64,000 nucleotides of DNA. Source: JBBRBB01 sp038206235 (lineage in GTDB: Bacteria; Bacteroidota; Bacteroidia; Chitinophagales; Chitinophagaceae). Below are positions 18,073 to 27,576 of the stretch, in pieces. Location: positions 186,001 to 250,000 of the forward strand of contig JBBRBB010000002.1 of the NCBI GenBank assembly GCA_038206235.1, read 5' to 3'. The notes under the pieces were generated by a model that did no database searches, had not been told where the DNA came from, and saw only the letters and a list, made by a program, of their open reading frames with translations. Position 1 is the first letter of the stretch. Each line of letters begins with the position of its first letter. The translations under genes and the position numbers were made by a program.

Positions 18073-19296
18073 ATGCAAATAACTTTTTCTCCTCCATATA
18101 TAGATGAAGACATTATCAATGAAGTAAAAGATACCCTGAGCAGCGGCTGGCTTACTACAGGCTCTAAGGTTGCTGCTCTCGAAAAAGAAGTGGCGCGGTA
18201 TTGCAATGTTGAAAAAGCGTTGGGTGTAAACTCAGCCACCTCTGCTTTAATGCTGGTAATGCATTGGTTTGGCATTACAAAAGGCGATGAGGTAATTATT
18301 CCCGCCTATACCTATTGCGCTACTGCACTTGCCGTGATGCATACAGGGGCAACGCCCGTAATGGCAGATGTGAGCGAAGATTTCAACATCAATCCCAAAA
18401 AAATAAAACAGGCTATAACCAAAAAAACAAAAGCCATTATAGGGGTTGATTTTGGCGGATGGCCATGTGATTACGATGCATTCTATTCTATAGTGAATGA
18501 AGCGGATGTAAAAAATAAATTTCATCCTACCAATGAAGAGCAGCGAACCCTGGGCAGAATACTTGTTCTTGCCGATGCAGCTCATTCTTTGGGCGCTGTT
18601 TATAAAAATAAAGTGGTAGGTTCTGTTGCTGATATTACCGTGTTTTCTTTTCATGCCGTAAAAAATGCAACAACCGCAGAGGGCGGTGTTATTTGCTTTA
18701 ATATGCCTGCACCTTTTGTAAATGAGCAGATTTATAAAACGCTTAAGTTATGGAGCATGAACGGACAAACTAAAGATGCTTTTACAAAATCGAAAAATGG
18801 AGGCTGGAAATATGATATTGTGTATCCCGGCTTTAAAATAAATATGCCTGATGTGCTTGCTGCTATTGGTGTTGCACAAATGAAGAAGTATAATAAAGTG
18901 ATACAGGCAGAAAGAATAAGAATATTCAAATATTATAATATTTGCTTTAAAAAATGCGATTGGGCAATTACTCCAAATTTTAAAAAAGATAATTGCCTCT
19001 CGGCATGTCATTTATATCCGCTTCGCATAAAATCAATAAATGAAGAGCAACGGGATAAGATTATTGACTACATCGCTGAGAAAAATATAGCAGTGAATGT
19101 TCATTTTATTCCATTACCGATGCTTACAATTTTTAAAAATGCAGGATACAGCATTAGCGATTACCCCCAGTCTTATAAACAATATGCAAACGAAATTTCA
19201 TTGCCTATTTACCCTCAGCTTACAAACGAACAGTGCCGGCAAGTAGTTGAAGTAGTAATAAAGGCTGTTAATTTTGTAATACATCATGAAAGATAG
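18073..19296 (+). CDS. DegT/DnrJ/EryC1/StrS family PLP-dependent sugar aminotransferase
   Basis: A 407-aa enzyme that converts a nucleotide-linked 4-keto or 3-keto sugar to an amino sugar. Family blocks: SGWLTTGSKVAALEKEVARY (about 26-45), GDEVIIPAYTYCATALAVMH (about 74-93), ADAAHSLGAVY (about 170-180) and VFSFHAVKNATTAEGGVI (about 191-208), where the lysine of HAVKN binds PLP. The C-terminal SIPYPQLTNEQCRQVVEVV-like segment is also typical. The stop overlaps the next gene by 11 bp. With the CapD-like dehydratase and the GNAT protein it could make an N-acetylated amino-deoxy sugar such as bacillosamine. Confidence 0.92.
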   Translation: MQITFSPPYIDEDIINEVKDTLSSGWLTTGSKVAALEKEVARYCNVEKALGVNSATSALMLVMHWFGITKGDEVIIPAYTYCATALAVMHTGATPVMADVSEDFNINPKKIKQAITKKTKAIIGVDFGGWPCDYDAFYSIVNEADVKNKFHPTNEEQRTLGRILVLADAAHSLGAVYKNKVVGSVADITVFSFHAVKNATTAEGGVICFNMPAPFVNEQIYKTLKLWSMNGQTKDAFTKSKNGGWKYDIVYPGFKINMPDVLAAIGVAQMKKYNKVIQAERIRIFKYYNICFKKCDWAITPNFKKDNCLSACHLYPLRIKSINEEQRDKIIDYIAEKNIAVNVHFIPLPMLTIFKNAGYSISDYPQSYKQYANEISLPIYPQLTNEQCRQVVEVVIKAVNFVIHHER

Positions 19297-19918
19297 CACA
19301 CGTATTGCCGACATATTCATTGCCGCCGCGGGATTACTATTTTTATTGCCGGTTTTTATTATCATTTCAATTTTGATTAAGCTTGCATCAAGAGGCTCTG
19401 TATTTTTTGTGCAGGAAAGAGTTGGGAAAAATGGTATTGATTTCAAAATGTACAAATTCAGAAGCATGAGTGTGAACTCGCATACTGAATCTTCTCTTAC
19501 GATTGGCCACCGCGATACCAGGGTAACAACCATTGGTTATTATCTGCGAAAATTAAAGCTCGATGAATTGCCCCAAATATTTAATGTTTTAAAAGGTGAT
19601 ATGAGTATGGTAGGCCCCAGACCCGAACTAAAAAAATATGTAAACCTCTACAACAGCGAGCAACGAAAAGTGCTTTCAATAAAACCCGGTATTACCGATT
19701 ATGCATCGGTAAAATACAGAAATGAAAATAATTTGCTGGCAAATGCAAAAGATTCTGAGCAGTTGTATATAAAAGAAATTATGCCACACAAATTAGAGCT
19801 GAACATGTACTATATAAATAATAAAAATCTCAAAACCTATTTTTCCATAATTTTTTATACCTTCTGGCAAACAGAACGTAAAAAAATTAAGCTTGAAGAT
19901 TTAGCAGTAAAGCAATAG
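19286..19918 (+). CDS. Initiating sugar-1-phosphate transferase (PglC/WcaJ family)
   Basis: A 210-aa monotopic membrane enzyme that starts glycan assembly by moving a sugar phosphate from a UDP-sugar to undecaprenyl phosphate. It has one N-terminal hydrophobic hairpin (IFIAAAGLLFLLPVFIIISI) followed by the catalytic domain: SVFFVQERVGKNGIDFKMYK (about 45-64), FRSM, LRKLKLDELPQIFNVLKGDM (about 88-107) and MVGPRPELKKYV. Its size matches the minimal PglC type rather than the long WcaJ form. Position next to the aminotransferase and acetyltransferase genes agrees with a PglC-PglD-PglE-like set (inference). Confidence 0.93.
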   Translation: MKDSTRIADIFIAAAGLLFLLPVFIIISILIKLASRGSVFFVQERVGKNGIDFKMYKFRSMSVNSHTESSLTIGHRDTRVTTIGYYLRKLKLDELPQIFNVLKGDMSMVGPRPELKKYVNLYNSEQRKVLSIKPGITDYASVKYRNENNLLANAKDSEQLYIKEIMPHKLELNMYYINNKNLKTYFSIIFYTFWQTERKKIKLEDLAVKQ

Positions 19919-19958
19919 TTTACTGTATGCATTGTTTCAAATTTAAATACATGGTGCT

Positions 19959-21944
19959 TTGAAAGAGTTTAGAAAATTCCTGTTAAAGAATCATATAACA
20001 CCGAAGTGGATTATTTTTTCCCTCGATTCACTAATATGTGTTATTTGTTTTCTTTACGCCAATTATCTTCTTACAGATTTCAGGGTGCTTTCAGTTTATG
20101 CAAACGATTTATTTGCAGGTGTTGTTATCGTGTGTATAATAAATGCAATATTCTTTTATATTTTTAAAACGTATGAAGGTATTATTCGCTTATCAGATTT
20201 CCAGGAAGCCCTAAGATCGGTGAGTGCAGTTTTTTGCACCTTTTTTTTAATTCTTCTTATCAATGTTCTTCTTAAGGTTTTAAAGATTCCCACTATTATT
20301 GCCAATTCTGCCCTTATCGTTTATTTCTTTACTTGCTCGTTTATAATATCCGGTTACAGAATGCTCGTAAGAAAATTATACGAAGCAAGTATCACCCGCA
20401 GTACCGGTGCAAATGTTATTATTTATGGTGTTGAAACCAATGACTTGCTTGTGCAGAAAACAATAGATAAAATTTCCGGTGCAGGGTACAGAGTAGTTGC
20501 ATTTATAGATGATGACGAAAAATATGTTGGCAAAACCATTGATAATATTCGCATTTATTCATGCTTAAATCTTAAAAATCTAATTCAGCTGCTCGATGCG
20601 AAATTTGTTTTTTTTGCAAGAAGAAATATAGATGCTGCAATTAAAAATAAGGTGGTTGATGAATGCCTGGCTCAGCATATTCATGTAATGAATTTACCAC
20701 CTGTTGAAAATTTGATTCATGATAACCTGAGCATTCATCAACTGCAGGAAGTAAAGATTGAAGAATTATTAAGCAGACCGGCAATACAATTAATCAACCT
20801 GCAGGTTGCAAATTTTCTCAGCAACAAAAGAATTTTAATTACCGGCGCCGCAGGTTCCATTGGCAGTGAGTTGGCAAGACAAATTGCCTTTTTTAATCCC
20901 GACAAACTTATCATTTGCGACCAGGTTGAAACAGGCCTTTACGAATTGGAATATCAACTACAGAAAAAATATCATCTTGGCTCTTCAGTCAAAATTTATC
21001 TGGCAGATGTTAAAGACCACCAGGCAATGAACCAATTGTTCAGCCAGTTGAAACCCAATATTGTTTTTCACGCAGCAGCTTATAAGCATGTTCCCATGAT
21101 GGAGAATCATCCCTCAGAAGCCATACGCAACAATGTTATGGGTACTAAGGTTGTGGCAGACCTTTCGCAAATTCATGGCGTTGAAAGATTTTTGCTGGTA
21201 TCAACAGATAAAGCCATCAATCCTACCAATATTATGGGCGCATCAAAAAAGATTGCTGAAATGTATTGTCATTCGCTGCATCATAAAGAATTAATGTTTA
21301 CAACCGGCGGCAATGATTTTTATCAAAACGCCGCTTCGAAAGAAAAAACAAAATTTATTACAACCCGCTTTGGTAATGTGCTTGCCTCGAATGGTTCTGT
21401 GGTTCCGAGATTTCAGGAACAAATACACAGCGGAGGACCTGTTACCGTTACGCACCCTGACGTGATACGATATTTTATGACCATACAGGAAGCCTGCTCA
21501 CTCGTATTAGAAGCTGTAACAATGGGAAATGGCGGAGAGATTTTTATTTTTGATATGGGAGAGCCGGTAAAGATTCTTGACCTTGCCACAAAAATGATAA
21601 GGCTTGCAGGCCACGAACCTGGTGACGGTATTAAAATTAATTTTACAGGTTTAAGACCAGGAGAAAAATTATTTGAAGAGCTTTTGAATAAAGAAGAAGA
21701 AGTAATACCAACCCACCACAGTAAAATACTTATAGCCAAAACAAGTGAATGCAATTACGACAAAATTATTTTTGATATTGCTGAATTATTACAGCTTGCT
21801 AACCGGTTTAACGATGATTTAGTGGTGAAAAAAATGAAAAATATAGTACCCCGGTTTATCAGTAATAACTCTGTTTATACTTTGTACGATGATGTAAGCG
21901 AAGATTCTGCAAGCGGCGCCATATCGTTTCCTTCCATGAGTTAA
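19959..21944 (+). CDS. Polysaccharide biosynthesis nucleotide-sugar epimerase/dehydratase (CapD/PglF/WbpM type)
   Basis: A 661-aa membrane-bound enzyme of the extended SDR family. Four or so hydrophobic segments occupy the first 135 residues. A CoA-binding-like Rossmann domain follows (NVIIYGVETNDLLVQ, about 149-163). The catalytic domain starts with RILITGAAGSIGSELARQIA (about 290-309) and contains HAAAYKHVPMMENHPSEAIR (about 368-387) and STDKAINPTNIMGASKKIAE (about 410-429). It likely removes water from UDP-GlcNAc to give the 4-keto-6-deoxy sugar used by the aminotransferase upstream. TTG at 19959 is the start; an overlapping ATG at 19951 leads to an early stop. Confidence 0.92.
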   Translation: MKEFRKFLLKNHITPKWIIFSLDSLICVICFLYANYLLTDFRVLSVYANDLFAGVVIVCIINAIFFYIFKTYEGIIRLSDFQEALRSVSAVFCTFFLILLINVLLKVLKIPTIIANSALIVYFFTCSFIISGYRMLVRKLYEASITRSTGANVIIYGVETNDLLVQKTIDKISGAGYRVVAFIDDDEKYVGKTIDNIRIYSCLNLKNLIQLLDAKFVFFARRNIDAAIKNKVVDECLAQHIHVMNLPPVENLIHDNLSIHQLQEVKIEELLSRPAIQLINLQVANFLSNKRILITGAAGSIGSELARQIAFFNPDKLIICDQVETGLYELEYQLQKKYHLGSSVKIYLADVKDHQAMNQLFSQLKPNIVFHAAAYKHVPMMENHPSEAIRNNVMGTKVVADLSQIHGVERFLLVSTDKAINPTNIMGASKKIAEMYCHSLHHKELMFTTGGNDFYQNAASKEKTKFITTRFGNVLASNGSVVPRFQEQIHSGGPVTVTHPDVIRYFMTIQEACSLVLEAVTMGNGGEIFIFDMGEPVKILDLATKMIRLAGHEPGDGIKINFTGLRPGEKLFEELLNKEEEVIPTHHSKILIAKTSECNYDKIIFDIAELLQLANRFNDDLVVKKMKNIVPRFISNNSVYTLYDDVSEDSASGAISFPSMS

Positions 21945-21968
21945 CTTTTTCTGCTGTATTTTTAACCC

Positions 21969-22709
21969 ATGTTTTCCTTTTTTAAATCTGATAAAGCAAA
22001 ACCCGATCTTTCTTTTATTGGTGTTGATATGCACTCTCATTTGCTGCCCGGCCTGGATGATGGCTTAAAAGAAATTGATGAAACCATTACGTTTGTTCAG
22101 GAGCTGCAGCAGTTGGGATATACCAAGCTCATTTGCACACCGCACATTATTGCAGACGTGTATCCAAACAGTCCTGTTACCATTTTGCCAAAGCTTGATA
22201 TAGTTCGCCGGGCGTTGCAAGAAAAAAATATTCCTATGCAGATAGAAGCTGCTGCCGAGTACATGGTTGATATTGATATGGAAAATTATATAGCCAGCGG
22301 AAAGCAGTTGCTCACTTTTGCAAACAATCATATTCTTATTGAAATGTCTTATGCTGCGCCGTCTTCAAATATTGAGCAGGTTATATTTCAACTGCGAATG
22401 AAAGGGTTAAAGCCCATATTGGCGCATCCCGAGCGTTACAGTTATTTGCATTTCAAATTCGAACATTATGAGCGTTTTATTGATTTAGGGTGCATACTCC
22501 AGGTAAACCTTTTATCATTACTTGGCTATTATGGTGAGCCTGTTAAAAATATTGCTGAAAAATTAATGAAGGCTAAAATGGTTGATTTGCTTGGCACAGA
22601 TATGCATCATGAAACGCATTTACAAGCATTAAAAGACCTTGCAAAGAAGAAAAATTTTTATAAGCTGCTTGAAAATATTGAAATCAAGAACAAAGAATTG
22701 CTGGGATAA
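21969..22709 (+). CDS. PHP-domain tyrosine-protein phosphatase (CpsB/CapC/YwqE type)
   Basis: A 246-aa metal-dependent phosphatase. The metal ligands of the PHP fold are visible: GVDMHSHLLPGLDDGLKEID (about 18-37) with the HxH pair, LICTPHI, EAAAEYMVD (about 94-102), ILAHPERYSYL (about 142-152) and LLGTDMHHET (about 211-220). Such enzymes dephosphorylate bacterial tyrosine kinases of the Wzc type that control chain length and export. No such kinase gene is in the window. As the last gene of the plus-strand run it closes the glycan locus. Confidence 0.9.
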   Translation: MFSFFKSDKAKPDLSFIGVDMHSHLLPGLDDGLKEIDETITFVQELQQLGYTKLICTPHIIADVYPNSPVTILPKLDIVRRALQEKNIPMQIEAAAEYMVDIDMENYIASGKQLLTFANNHILIEMSYAAPSSNIEQVIFQLRMKGLKPILAHPERYSYLHFKFEHYERFIDLGCILQVNLLSLLGYYGEPVKNIAEKLMKAKMVDLLGTDMHHETHLQALKDLAKKKNFYKLLENIEIKNKELLG

Positions 22710-22758
22710 ATTTTTTTTTTACCCGGCCTTAAGCCTTTATCATCTTTCGTGCAGCCTG

Positions 22759-22777
22759 CCCCGAATTTATTTCGGGG
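22759..22777. repeat. Short perfect hairpin between convergent genes
   Basis: CCCCGAA and TTCGGGG form a perfect 7-bp stem around a 5-base loop between two convergent genes. No strong T run follows, so it is more likely a small dispersed palindromic element than a clear intrinsic terminator, although it could act in both directions. Confidence 0.5.
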
Positions 22778-22821
22778 TCGCACCATTTTACATTCTGTTC
22801 GTTCTTCGGCTTCAGCCTTCA

Positions 22822-23853
22822 TTATTTACTATTCATAACGAGTTTTGCAATTCTTCCATTTTTTCCCGCCAAAAAAACTCCGTTTCCATTTTTTGCTTTT
22901 GCACAAACATGAAAACTTTCAGTCGAAATTAATTGCCAGTTTATTCCTCCATCATTAGAAATATCTGCACCGTTTAATCCGCAGCAGATAAGCTTATCAT
23001 TTGTTATAAAAGCTATACAGCTTCTGTAACCATGCGGTTGTGTTTTTGGAAAAGTGGTAAGCACCTGGTTATTTCTATAAGTAAGCAATTCACAATTTTT
23101 TTCACTTAATGTGGGTTCATTAAAATCTCCACCTACAATAATTATTTTATCTGTTACCGGATTCACTCCAATGGAATTAGCTCCCTGTGAATCCTTTCCC
23201 TGCATAATATTCAAATCAACCGGCAATCCATTTAAAAATAATCGTGTTTTAGTTCCTCCGGTAATTAATAAAATATCTCTGTTCGATTTGGGTCCTGTTA
23301 TTTTTATATTGGTTCCGCTTGCAGCAAACATTGCTTCACCATTTGCAACATTATAATTATTGTGCTTGTCCTTTAACGTACGCCATGTTTGGCCAAAGTC
23401 ATCAGTAGTTGCTATAAATATTTTATTGTTAATAGGGTCGCCTGCAACAATTCCGTTTCCATATTCATCAAAATCCATCGCATCTAAAAACATTCCTTTG
23501 GTTTCATTGTAAAAAACTTCTGTCCACGTTTGCCCGCCATTTTTTGTTTGCAACATAACAGCAGGCTCAGCAATCGCCATAATGATTGCCGTGTTTGCAT
23601 CGAAGGCTTCAATATCACGAAAGTCTCTTTGCTCATATCCTTTCACAGTAAGCCACTCAAAGCTTTTACCGCCATTAGTTGATCTTGCAACAGTTCCATT
23701 GCTGCCGCTTACCCAGATTATACTGTCTGTTACCACACTTAGTCCGCGTAAGCTTGCATTGTGTCCACTATCAAGAAAATTAATTACAGGTTGTTGTGCA
23801 AATGCTTTCACTGAAAAAAGAGTAATTAAAAGAACAATTTGCATTAAACGCAT
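22822..23853 (-). CDS. Exported YCF48/BNR-repeat beta-propeller protein
   Basis: A 343-aa protein with a signal peptide (MRLMQIVLLITLFSVKAFAQ). At least three repeats contain the BNR-like pattern S-x-N/D-x-G-x-x-W: ARSTNGGKSFEWL (about 58-70), LQTKNGGQTWTEV (about 102-114), ATTDDFGQTWRTL and SNDGGINWQLIS near the C-terminus. This predicts a YCF48-like propeller, as in photosystem-assembly-like or sialidase-type folds, but sialidase active-site residues are not apparent. In Bacteroidota these are often annotated as oxidoreductases without evidence. Function unknown; probably periplasmic or surface located. Convergent with the glycan locus. Confidence 0.75.
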   Translation of the reverse strand: MRLMQIVLLITLFSVKAFAQQPVINFLDSGHNASLRGLSVVTDSIIWVSGSNGTVARSTNGGKSFEWLTVKGYEQRDFRDIEAFDANTAIIMAIAEPAVMLQTKNGGQTWTEVFYNETKGMFLDAMDFDEYGNGIVAGDPINNKIFIATTDDFGQTWRTLKDKHNNYNVANGEAMFAASGTNIKITGPKSNRDILLITGGTKTRLFLNGLPVDLNIMQGKDSQGANSIGVNPVTDKIIIVGGDFNEPTLSEKNCELLTYRNNQVLTTFPKTQPHGYRSCIAFITNDKLICCGLNGADISNDGGINWQLISTESFHVCAKAKNGNGVFLAGKNGRIAKLVMNSK

Positions 23854-23894
23854 TTGACTATAATTTTAAAAACTTTAAACTTGAACCTTGAACT

Positions 23895-24425
23895 TTAAAC
23901 TTTGAACTTCAAACTTTTCTTTAGCTCCTCTACCACATTAAACACAATGGGGCAGCGTCCATAATTATCAATAACACTAAATAAACGAAAAACAAATCCG
24001 GGTTTATGCAGATGCGGAAATTCACTGCATGTAGCTGGTCTTGCTTCGTACACGGTGCATTTATTATCGCTCAAAAAATGACAGGGAATTGTGTTGAAAA
24101 TAGTTGTTCCCTCTTCAGATGTTTCTGTATAATTTTTTTCAAAATCATCTTCGCTTATATTCAAATGCTCTGAAAGCCTTTGTGAGTCTGATTTTTCAAG
24201 ATTTATCATTAAGCTCCTGCAGCAGTTGCCACATCGGGTGCAATCAATTTTAGCTGAAATTTCTTCGTTAAACCGATGCACTGTTTTATCTGTTTTTTTA
24301 TCATCATTCCTTTTTAAAAAACTGCGGAAATGATAATTCTCTTCTTCTCTTTCTTTTGCGAGAGAAGCAATTAGCTGAAGATTGGTTATAAGATTCATGG
24401 AAGTGCGCAAGGTAAAATAATTCAT
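23895..24425 (-). CDS. YkgJ-type cysteine cluster protein
   Basis: A 176-aa soluble protein with a metal- or Fe-S-binding cysteine set: DCTRCGNCCRSL (about 59-70) and later CHFLSDNKCTVYEARPATCS (about 114-133). This C-x2-C-x2-CC and C-x7-C-x9-C arrangement marks the YkgJ/UPF0153 family (zinc or iron-sulfur binding, function unknown). Alternative start at the methionine ten residues in. The gene follows the transglutaminase-like gene on the same strand by 37 bp and may be cotranscribed with it. Confidence 0.82.
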   Translation of the reverse strand: MNYFTLRTSMNLITNLQLIASLAKEREEENYHFRSFLKRNDDKKTDKTVHRFNEEISAKIDCTRCGNCCRSLMINLEKSDSQRLSEHLNISEDDFEKNYTETSEEGTTIFNTIPCHFLSDNKCTVYEARPATCSEFPHLHKPGFVFRLFSVIDNYGRCPIVFNVVEELKKSLKFKV

Positions 24426-24462
24426 AAACTTCCTAAGAGATTATATTCATATCATACTAAGC

Positions 24463-25368
24463 TTAAAGATTTATTACAAGCTTTACTTTATCGCTTGCAT
24501 AAGGCCCGCCGGGATAATCGGCAGTATAATCTAAATTTATCCAGTACTCTCCGTTATTTTCGTGATAGTAAATTTTGCTTATGTCTTTATTTGAAAATAG
24601 TTGTATAATGGCCTGCTGCAGAATTTCAAAATTCTTTTTATCACCGGCAAACATTTCAGGATACATGTGCCCTTCCACAATTACAAGTCTGCAAGTAGCG
24701 CCAATACTCATTAAACAGCTTGCCATTAAAATACTGTGGTCATCGCAGTCTCCGCCTAAGCCATTGAGAATAGTTTCTTTTGGTGTGGCATAATATTCAT
24801 CACGCTGCGAATCTGGCACATATTTAAAATTATGATTAATGTATTTGAATAAAGAAAGATAGCGGGTAAGCATACCGTACTTCGCTTCGTACTCTCCAAA
24901 ATATTGCAGCGAATGCTGTACAGAAAAATTTCTTACCATAGAATCTTTATATTGAATTTTCGATTTTATTGTGCGGCTAAATTTGCCTCCTTCATTCTCA
25001 AATAATTTTGGATTAATGCTTATAATGTCAGCTTGCTTTTGTTCCCGCACATTCCAGTTTTTATACGCTAATGTTTTGTAATCGTTGTAAACATTCGAAA
25101 ATCCATAGTTGCCATTGTACTCGTTGTATGCAAGAAAGCAAATGATAACTATCAGTGCAGGTAATATAATCGGTCGAATAATCCATGTAAGAAGTTGAAC
25201 AATTATTATTGCAATTATTACTGATAAAATAAGGTCTATATTATAACCTGCCACTTGTATAGGTAGAATATATCTGCAAATAAAAGGCGATAAAGGAATT
25301 ATAATAAGAATGCCCGCAATGGTAGTAAAAAATTTCTGAGTTGTTTCATAATGATTTCCTAACTGCAT
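24463..25368 (-). CDS. Membrane-anchored transglutaminase-like protein
   Basis: A 301-aa protein with two or three hydrophobic segments in residues 15-85 (TIAGILIIIPLSPFI, LSVIIAIIIVQLLTWIIRP and LPALIVIICFLAY), then a periplasmic or cytoplasmic domain. The domain has the transglutaminase-like core: GLGGDCDDHSILMASCLMSI (about 199-218) with the catalytic Cys, and RLVIVEGHMYPEM (about 222-234) with the His. Such domains act as cysteine proteases or structural folds. The substrate is not known. Confidence 0.72.
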   Translation of the reverse strand: MQLGNHYETTQKFFTTIAGILIIIPLSPFICRYILPIQVAGYNIDLILSVIIAIIIVQLLTWIIRPIILPALIVIICFLAYNEYNGNYGFSNVYNDYKTLAYKNWNVREQKQADIISINPKLFENEGGKFSRTIKSKIQYKDSMVRNFSVQHSLQYFGEYEAKYGMLTRYLSLFKYINHNFKYVPDSQRDEYYATPKETILNGLGGDCDDHSILMASCLMSIGATCRLVIVEGHMYPEMFAGDKKNFEILQQAIIQLFSNKDISKIYYHENNGEYWINLDYTADYPGGPYASDKVKLVINL

Positions 25369-25625
25369 TCGTTCAAAATTTATACTGCAAGATGTTTTTT
25401 ATTATTAAAAAAGAAATGCAAAAAATAATTGATTATCCACATTTAAAGCTCATTTGTAGAAAAACAAAAACGGATAAGGTGGTTACTAAAATTAAATTTG
25501 CAGGTGAGCATTGCTGAGTAATGAACTGAACGTACAAGAGTGCGACGCAATGAATGTATCATAGTAGCAATGCAGCCGGGTTCATTAAAATGACTTATTG
25601 ACTAATGACCCAATGACTTTTTATT
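25369..25625. other. Divergent intergenic region upstream of parE with a dispersed-repeat-like segment
   Basis: This 257-bp gap separates divergent genes, so promoters for both must lie here. A TAnnTTTG match (TAAATTTG at 25493-25500) resembles the Bacteroidota -7 element, but no well-spaced -33 element is seen. The segment 25513-25590 has no coding character. By eye it resembles GC-richer intergenic elements of Chitinophagaceae (ACGTACAAGAGTGCGACGCA), a recollection that needs a genome search. Confidence 0.3.
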
Positions 25626-27548
25626 ATGACTGAAACAAAAGACAAATCTCTTTTTGATTACACAGAGGATAGTATTATAAGCCTCGACTGGCGTGAACAT
25701 ATTCGTCTGCGCCCTGGGATGTATATCGGTAAACTTGGCGATGGCTCATCACCTGACGATGGAATTTATGTGCTGCTAAAAGAAACGATTGATAACTGCA
25801 TTGATGAGCACACAATGGGTTACGGAAAGCACATTGATATTACAATTGAAGGCAAAACAGTTACGGTTCGTGATTATGGACGCGGCATTCCTCTTGGAAA
25901 AGTAATTGATGCTGTGAGCAAGATTAATACCGGCGCAAAGTACGACAGCAAAGTGTTTCAGAAGACTGTTGGACTTAATGGCGTGGGTACCAAAGCAGTA
26001 AATGCGCTGAGCAATTATTTTAAAGTAGACAGCTTTCGTGAAGGCAAAGTAAAAACTGCAGAATTTGAAAGAGGCATTTTACTTAAAGAAAATAAAGAAT
26101 CAAAAAGCGATGAAGCGAATGGAACATTAATAACTTTTATTCCTGATGAAAATGTTTTTAAAAACTTTCATTTCATTCCTGAGTATTTAGAAAATCAGTT
26201 ATGGAATTATTGTTATTTGAATGCGGGATTGGTGATTAACCTGAATGGAAAAAGATTTGTAAGTAAAAATGGCTTGCTCGATTTGCTGCAGCGAAAAACG
26301 AATGAAGATGAATTAACTTATCCCATTATTCATTTGAAAGGCGAAGACATTCAAGTTGCAATAACGCATAATAATGATTATGGAGAAGATATTTTTTCTT
26401 TTGTGAACGGGCAATATACAACGCAGGGCGGAACGCATCAGCAGGCATTTCGTGAGGCGTATGTGAAAACAATCCGTGATTTTTATAAGAAAGATTATGA
26501 TGCTGCGGATATTCGTCAAAGCATTGTGGCGGCAATTTCTGTGCGTGTACAGGAACCGGTTTTTGAAAGTCAGACAAAAACAAAGCTTGGGAGTTTTGTG
26601 GTGTATGAAGGCGGACCCAGTATGAAAAATTTTATCGGAGATTTTTTTGCAAGAGAATTAGATAACTATTTACATCGCAACTCTCAAACGGCTGAAGCGC
26701 TAAAGAAAAAAATTGAACAGAATGAAAAAGAACGAAAAGAATTAAGCGGGATAAAAAAGCTCGCAAATGAAAGAGCAAAGAAAGCAAACCTCCATAATAA
26801 AAAGTTGAGAGACTGCCGTTATCATTATAATGATGAAGCTGCAGGAAAAGAAAAAAATGCGTTGCTGGTGAAGCAAAAAGAATCTACCATTTTTATTACA
26901 GAAGGTGATAGTGCCAGCGGCTCTATTACCAAAGCAAGAAATGTGGAAACGCAGGCTGTGTTTAGCTTGCGGGGAAAACCTTTAAATTGTTTCGGACTCA
27001 CAAAAAAAATTGTTTATGAAAATGAAGAATTTAATCTTTTGCAACATGCTTTAAATATTGAAGATGGATTAGAAGGTTTGCGTTACAACAAAATAGTAAT
27101 TGCAACAGATGCAGATGTTGATGGCATGCATATTCGGTTATTAATAATGACGTTCTTTCTGCAATTTTTTCCAGACCTTGTAAAACAGAATCATGTGTAC
27201 ATTCTTGAAACACCATTATTCCGTGTGCGCAATATGCCGGGAAAGCAAAGAGGCAAACAGGAAACTATCTATTGTTACAGTGAATCTGAAAAACAAGAGG
27301 CGATAAGGAAGTTAGGAGGCAGGCCTGAAATCACACGCTTCAAGGGTTTGGGCGAAATTTCGCCGGATGAGTTCGAAGCTTTTATAAGTGATGATGGCAT
27401 AAAATTGCAGCCGGTAATTTTAGAGCAGGGTGACCATATACAAAATTTACTGAATTATTATATGGGCAAGAATACACCTGAAAGACAAGAGTTCATTATT
27501 GACAATTTGAAAGTAGAATTGGATTTGGTAGAAGAAGGAATGAATTAA
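25626..27548 (+). CDS. parE: DNA topoisomerase IV subunit B
   Basis: A 640-aa GHKL ATPase subunit of a type IIA topoisomerase, used to unlink replicated chromosomes. ATPase motifs: KETIDNCIDEH (Glu53, Asn57), DYGRGIPLG (83-91) and VGLNGVGTKAVNAL (about 115-128). The Toprim part has ITEGDSASG with Glu426 and DADVDGMHIR with Asp495/497/499 for magnesium. Length and the lack of the gyrase B insert fit the Bacteroidota ParE type. Its partner parC lies 1.5 kb downstream on the same strand, separated by three small genes. The ATG at 25626 is well supported. Confidence 0.95.
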   Translation: MTETKDKSLFDYTEDSIISLDWREHIRLRPGMYIGKLGDGSSPDDGIYVLLKETIDNCIDEHTMGYGKHIDITIEGKTVTVRDYGRGIPLGKVIDAVSKINTGAKYDSKVFQKTVGLNGVGTKAVNALSNYFKVDSFREGKVKTAEFERGILLKENKESKSDEANGTLITFIPDENVFKNFHFIPEYLENQLWNYCYLNAGLVINLNGKRFVSKNGLLDLLQRKTNEDELTYPIIHLKGEDIQVAITHNNDYGEDIFSFVNGQYTTQGGTHQQAFREAYVKTIRDFYKKDYDAADIRQSIVAAISVRVQEPVFESQTKTKLGSFVVYEGGPSMKNFIGDFFARELDNYLHRNSQTAEALKKKIEQNEKERKELSGIKKLANERAKKANLHNKKLRDCRYHYNDEAAGKEKNALLVKQKESTIFITEGDSASGSITKARNVETQAVFSLRGKPLNCFGLTKKIVYENEEFNLLQHALNIEDGLEGLRYNKIVIATDADVDGMHIRLLIMTFFLQFFPDLVKQNHVYILETPLFRVRNMPGKQRGKQETIYCYSESEKQEAIRKLGGRPEITRFKGLGEISPDEFEAFISDDGIKLQPVILEQGDHIQNLLNYYMGKNTPERQEFIIDNLKVELDLVEEGMN

Positions 27549-27576
27549 AAAAGTAAATTTGTAAAAAATAATTTTT

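Noticed and set aside
25493..25500. TAAATTTG as a complete promoter for parE
   Set aside because: The -7 element matches the Bacteroidota pattern but the nearest upstream TTTG is about 36 bp away, too far for a standard promoter.
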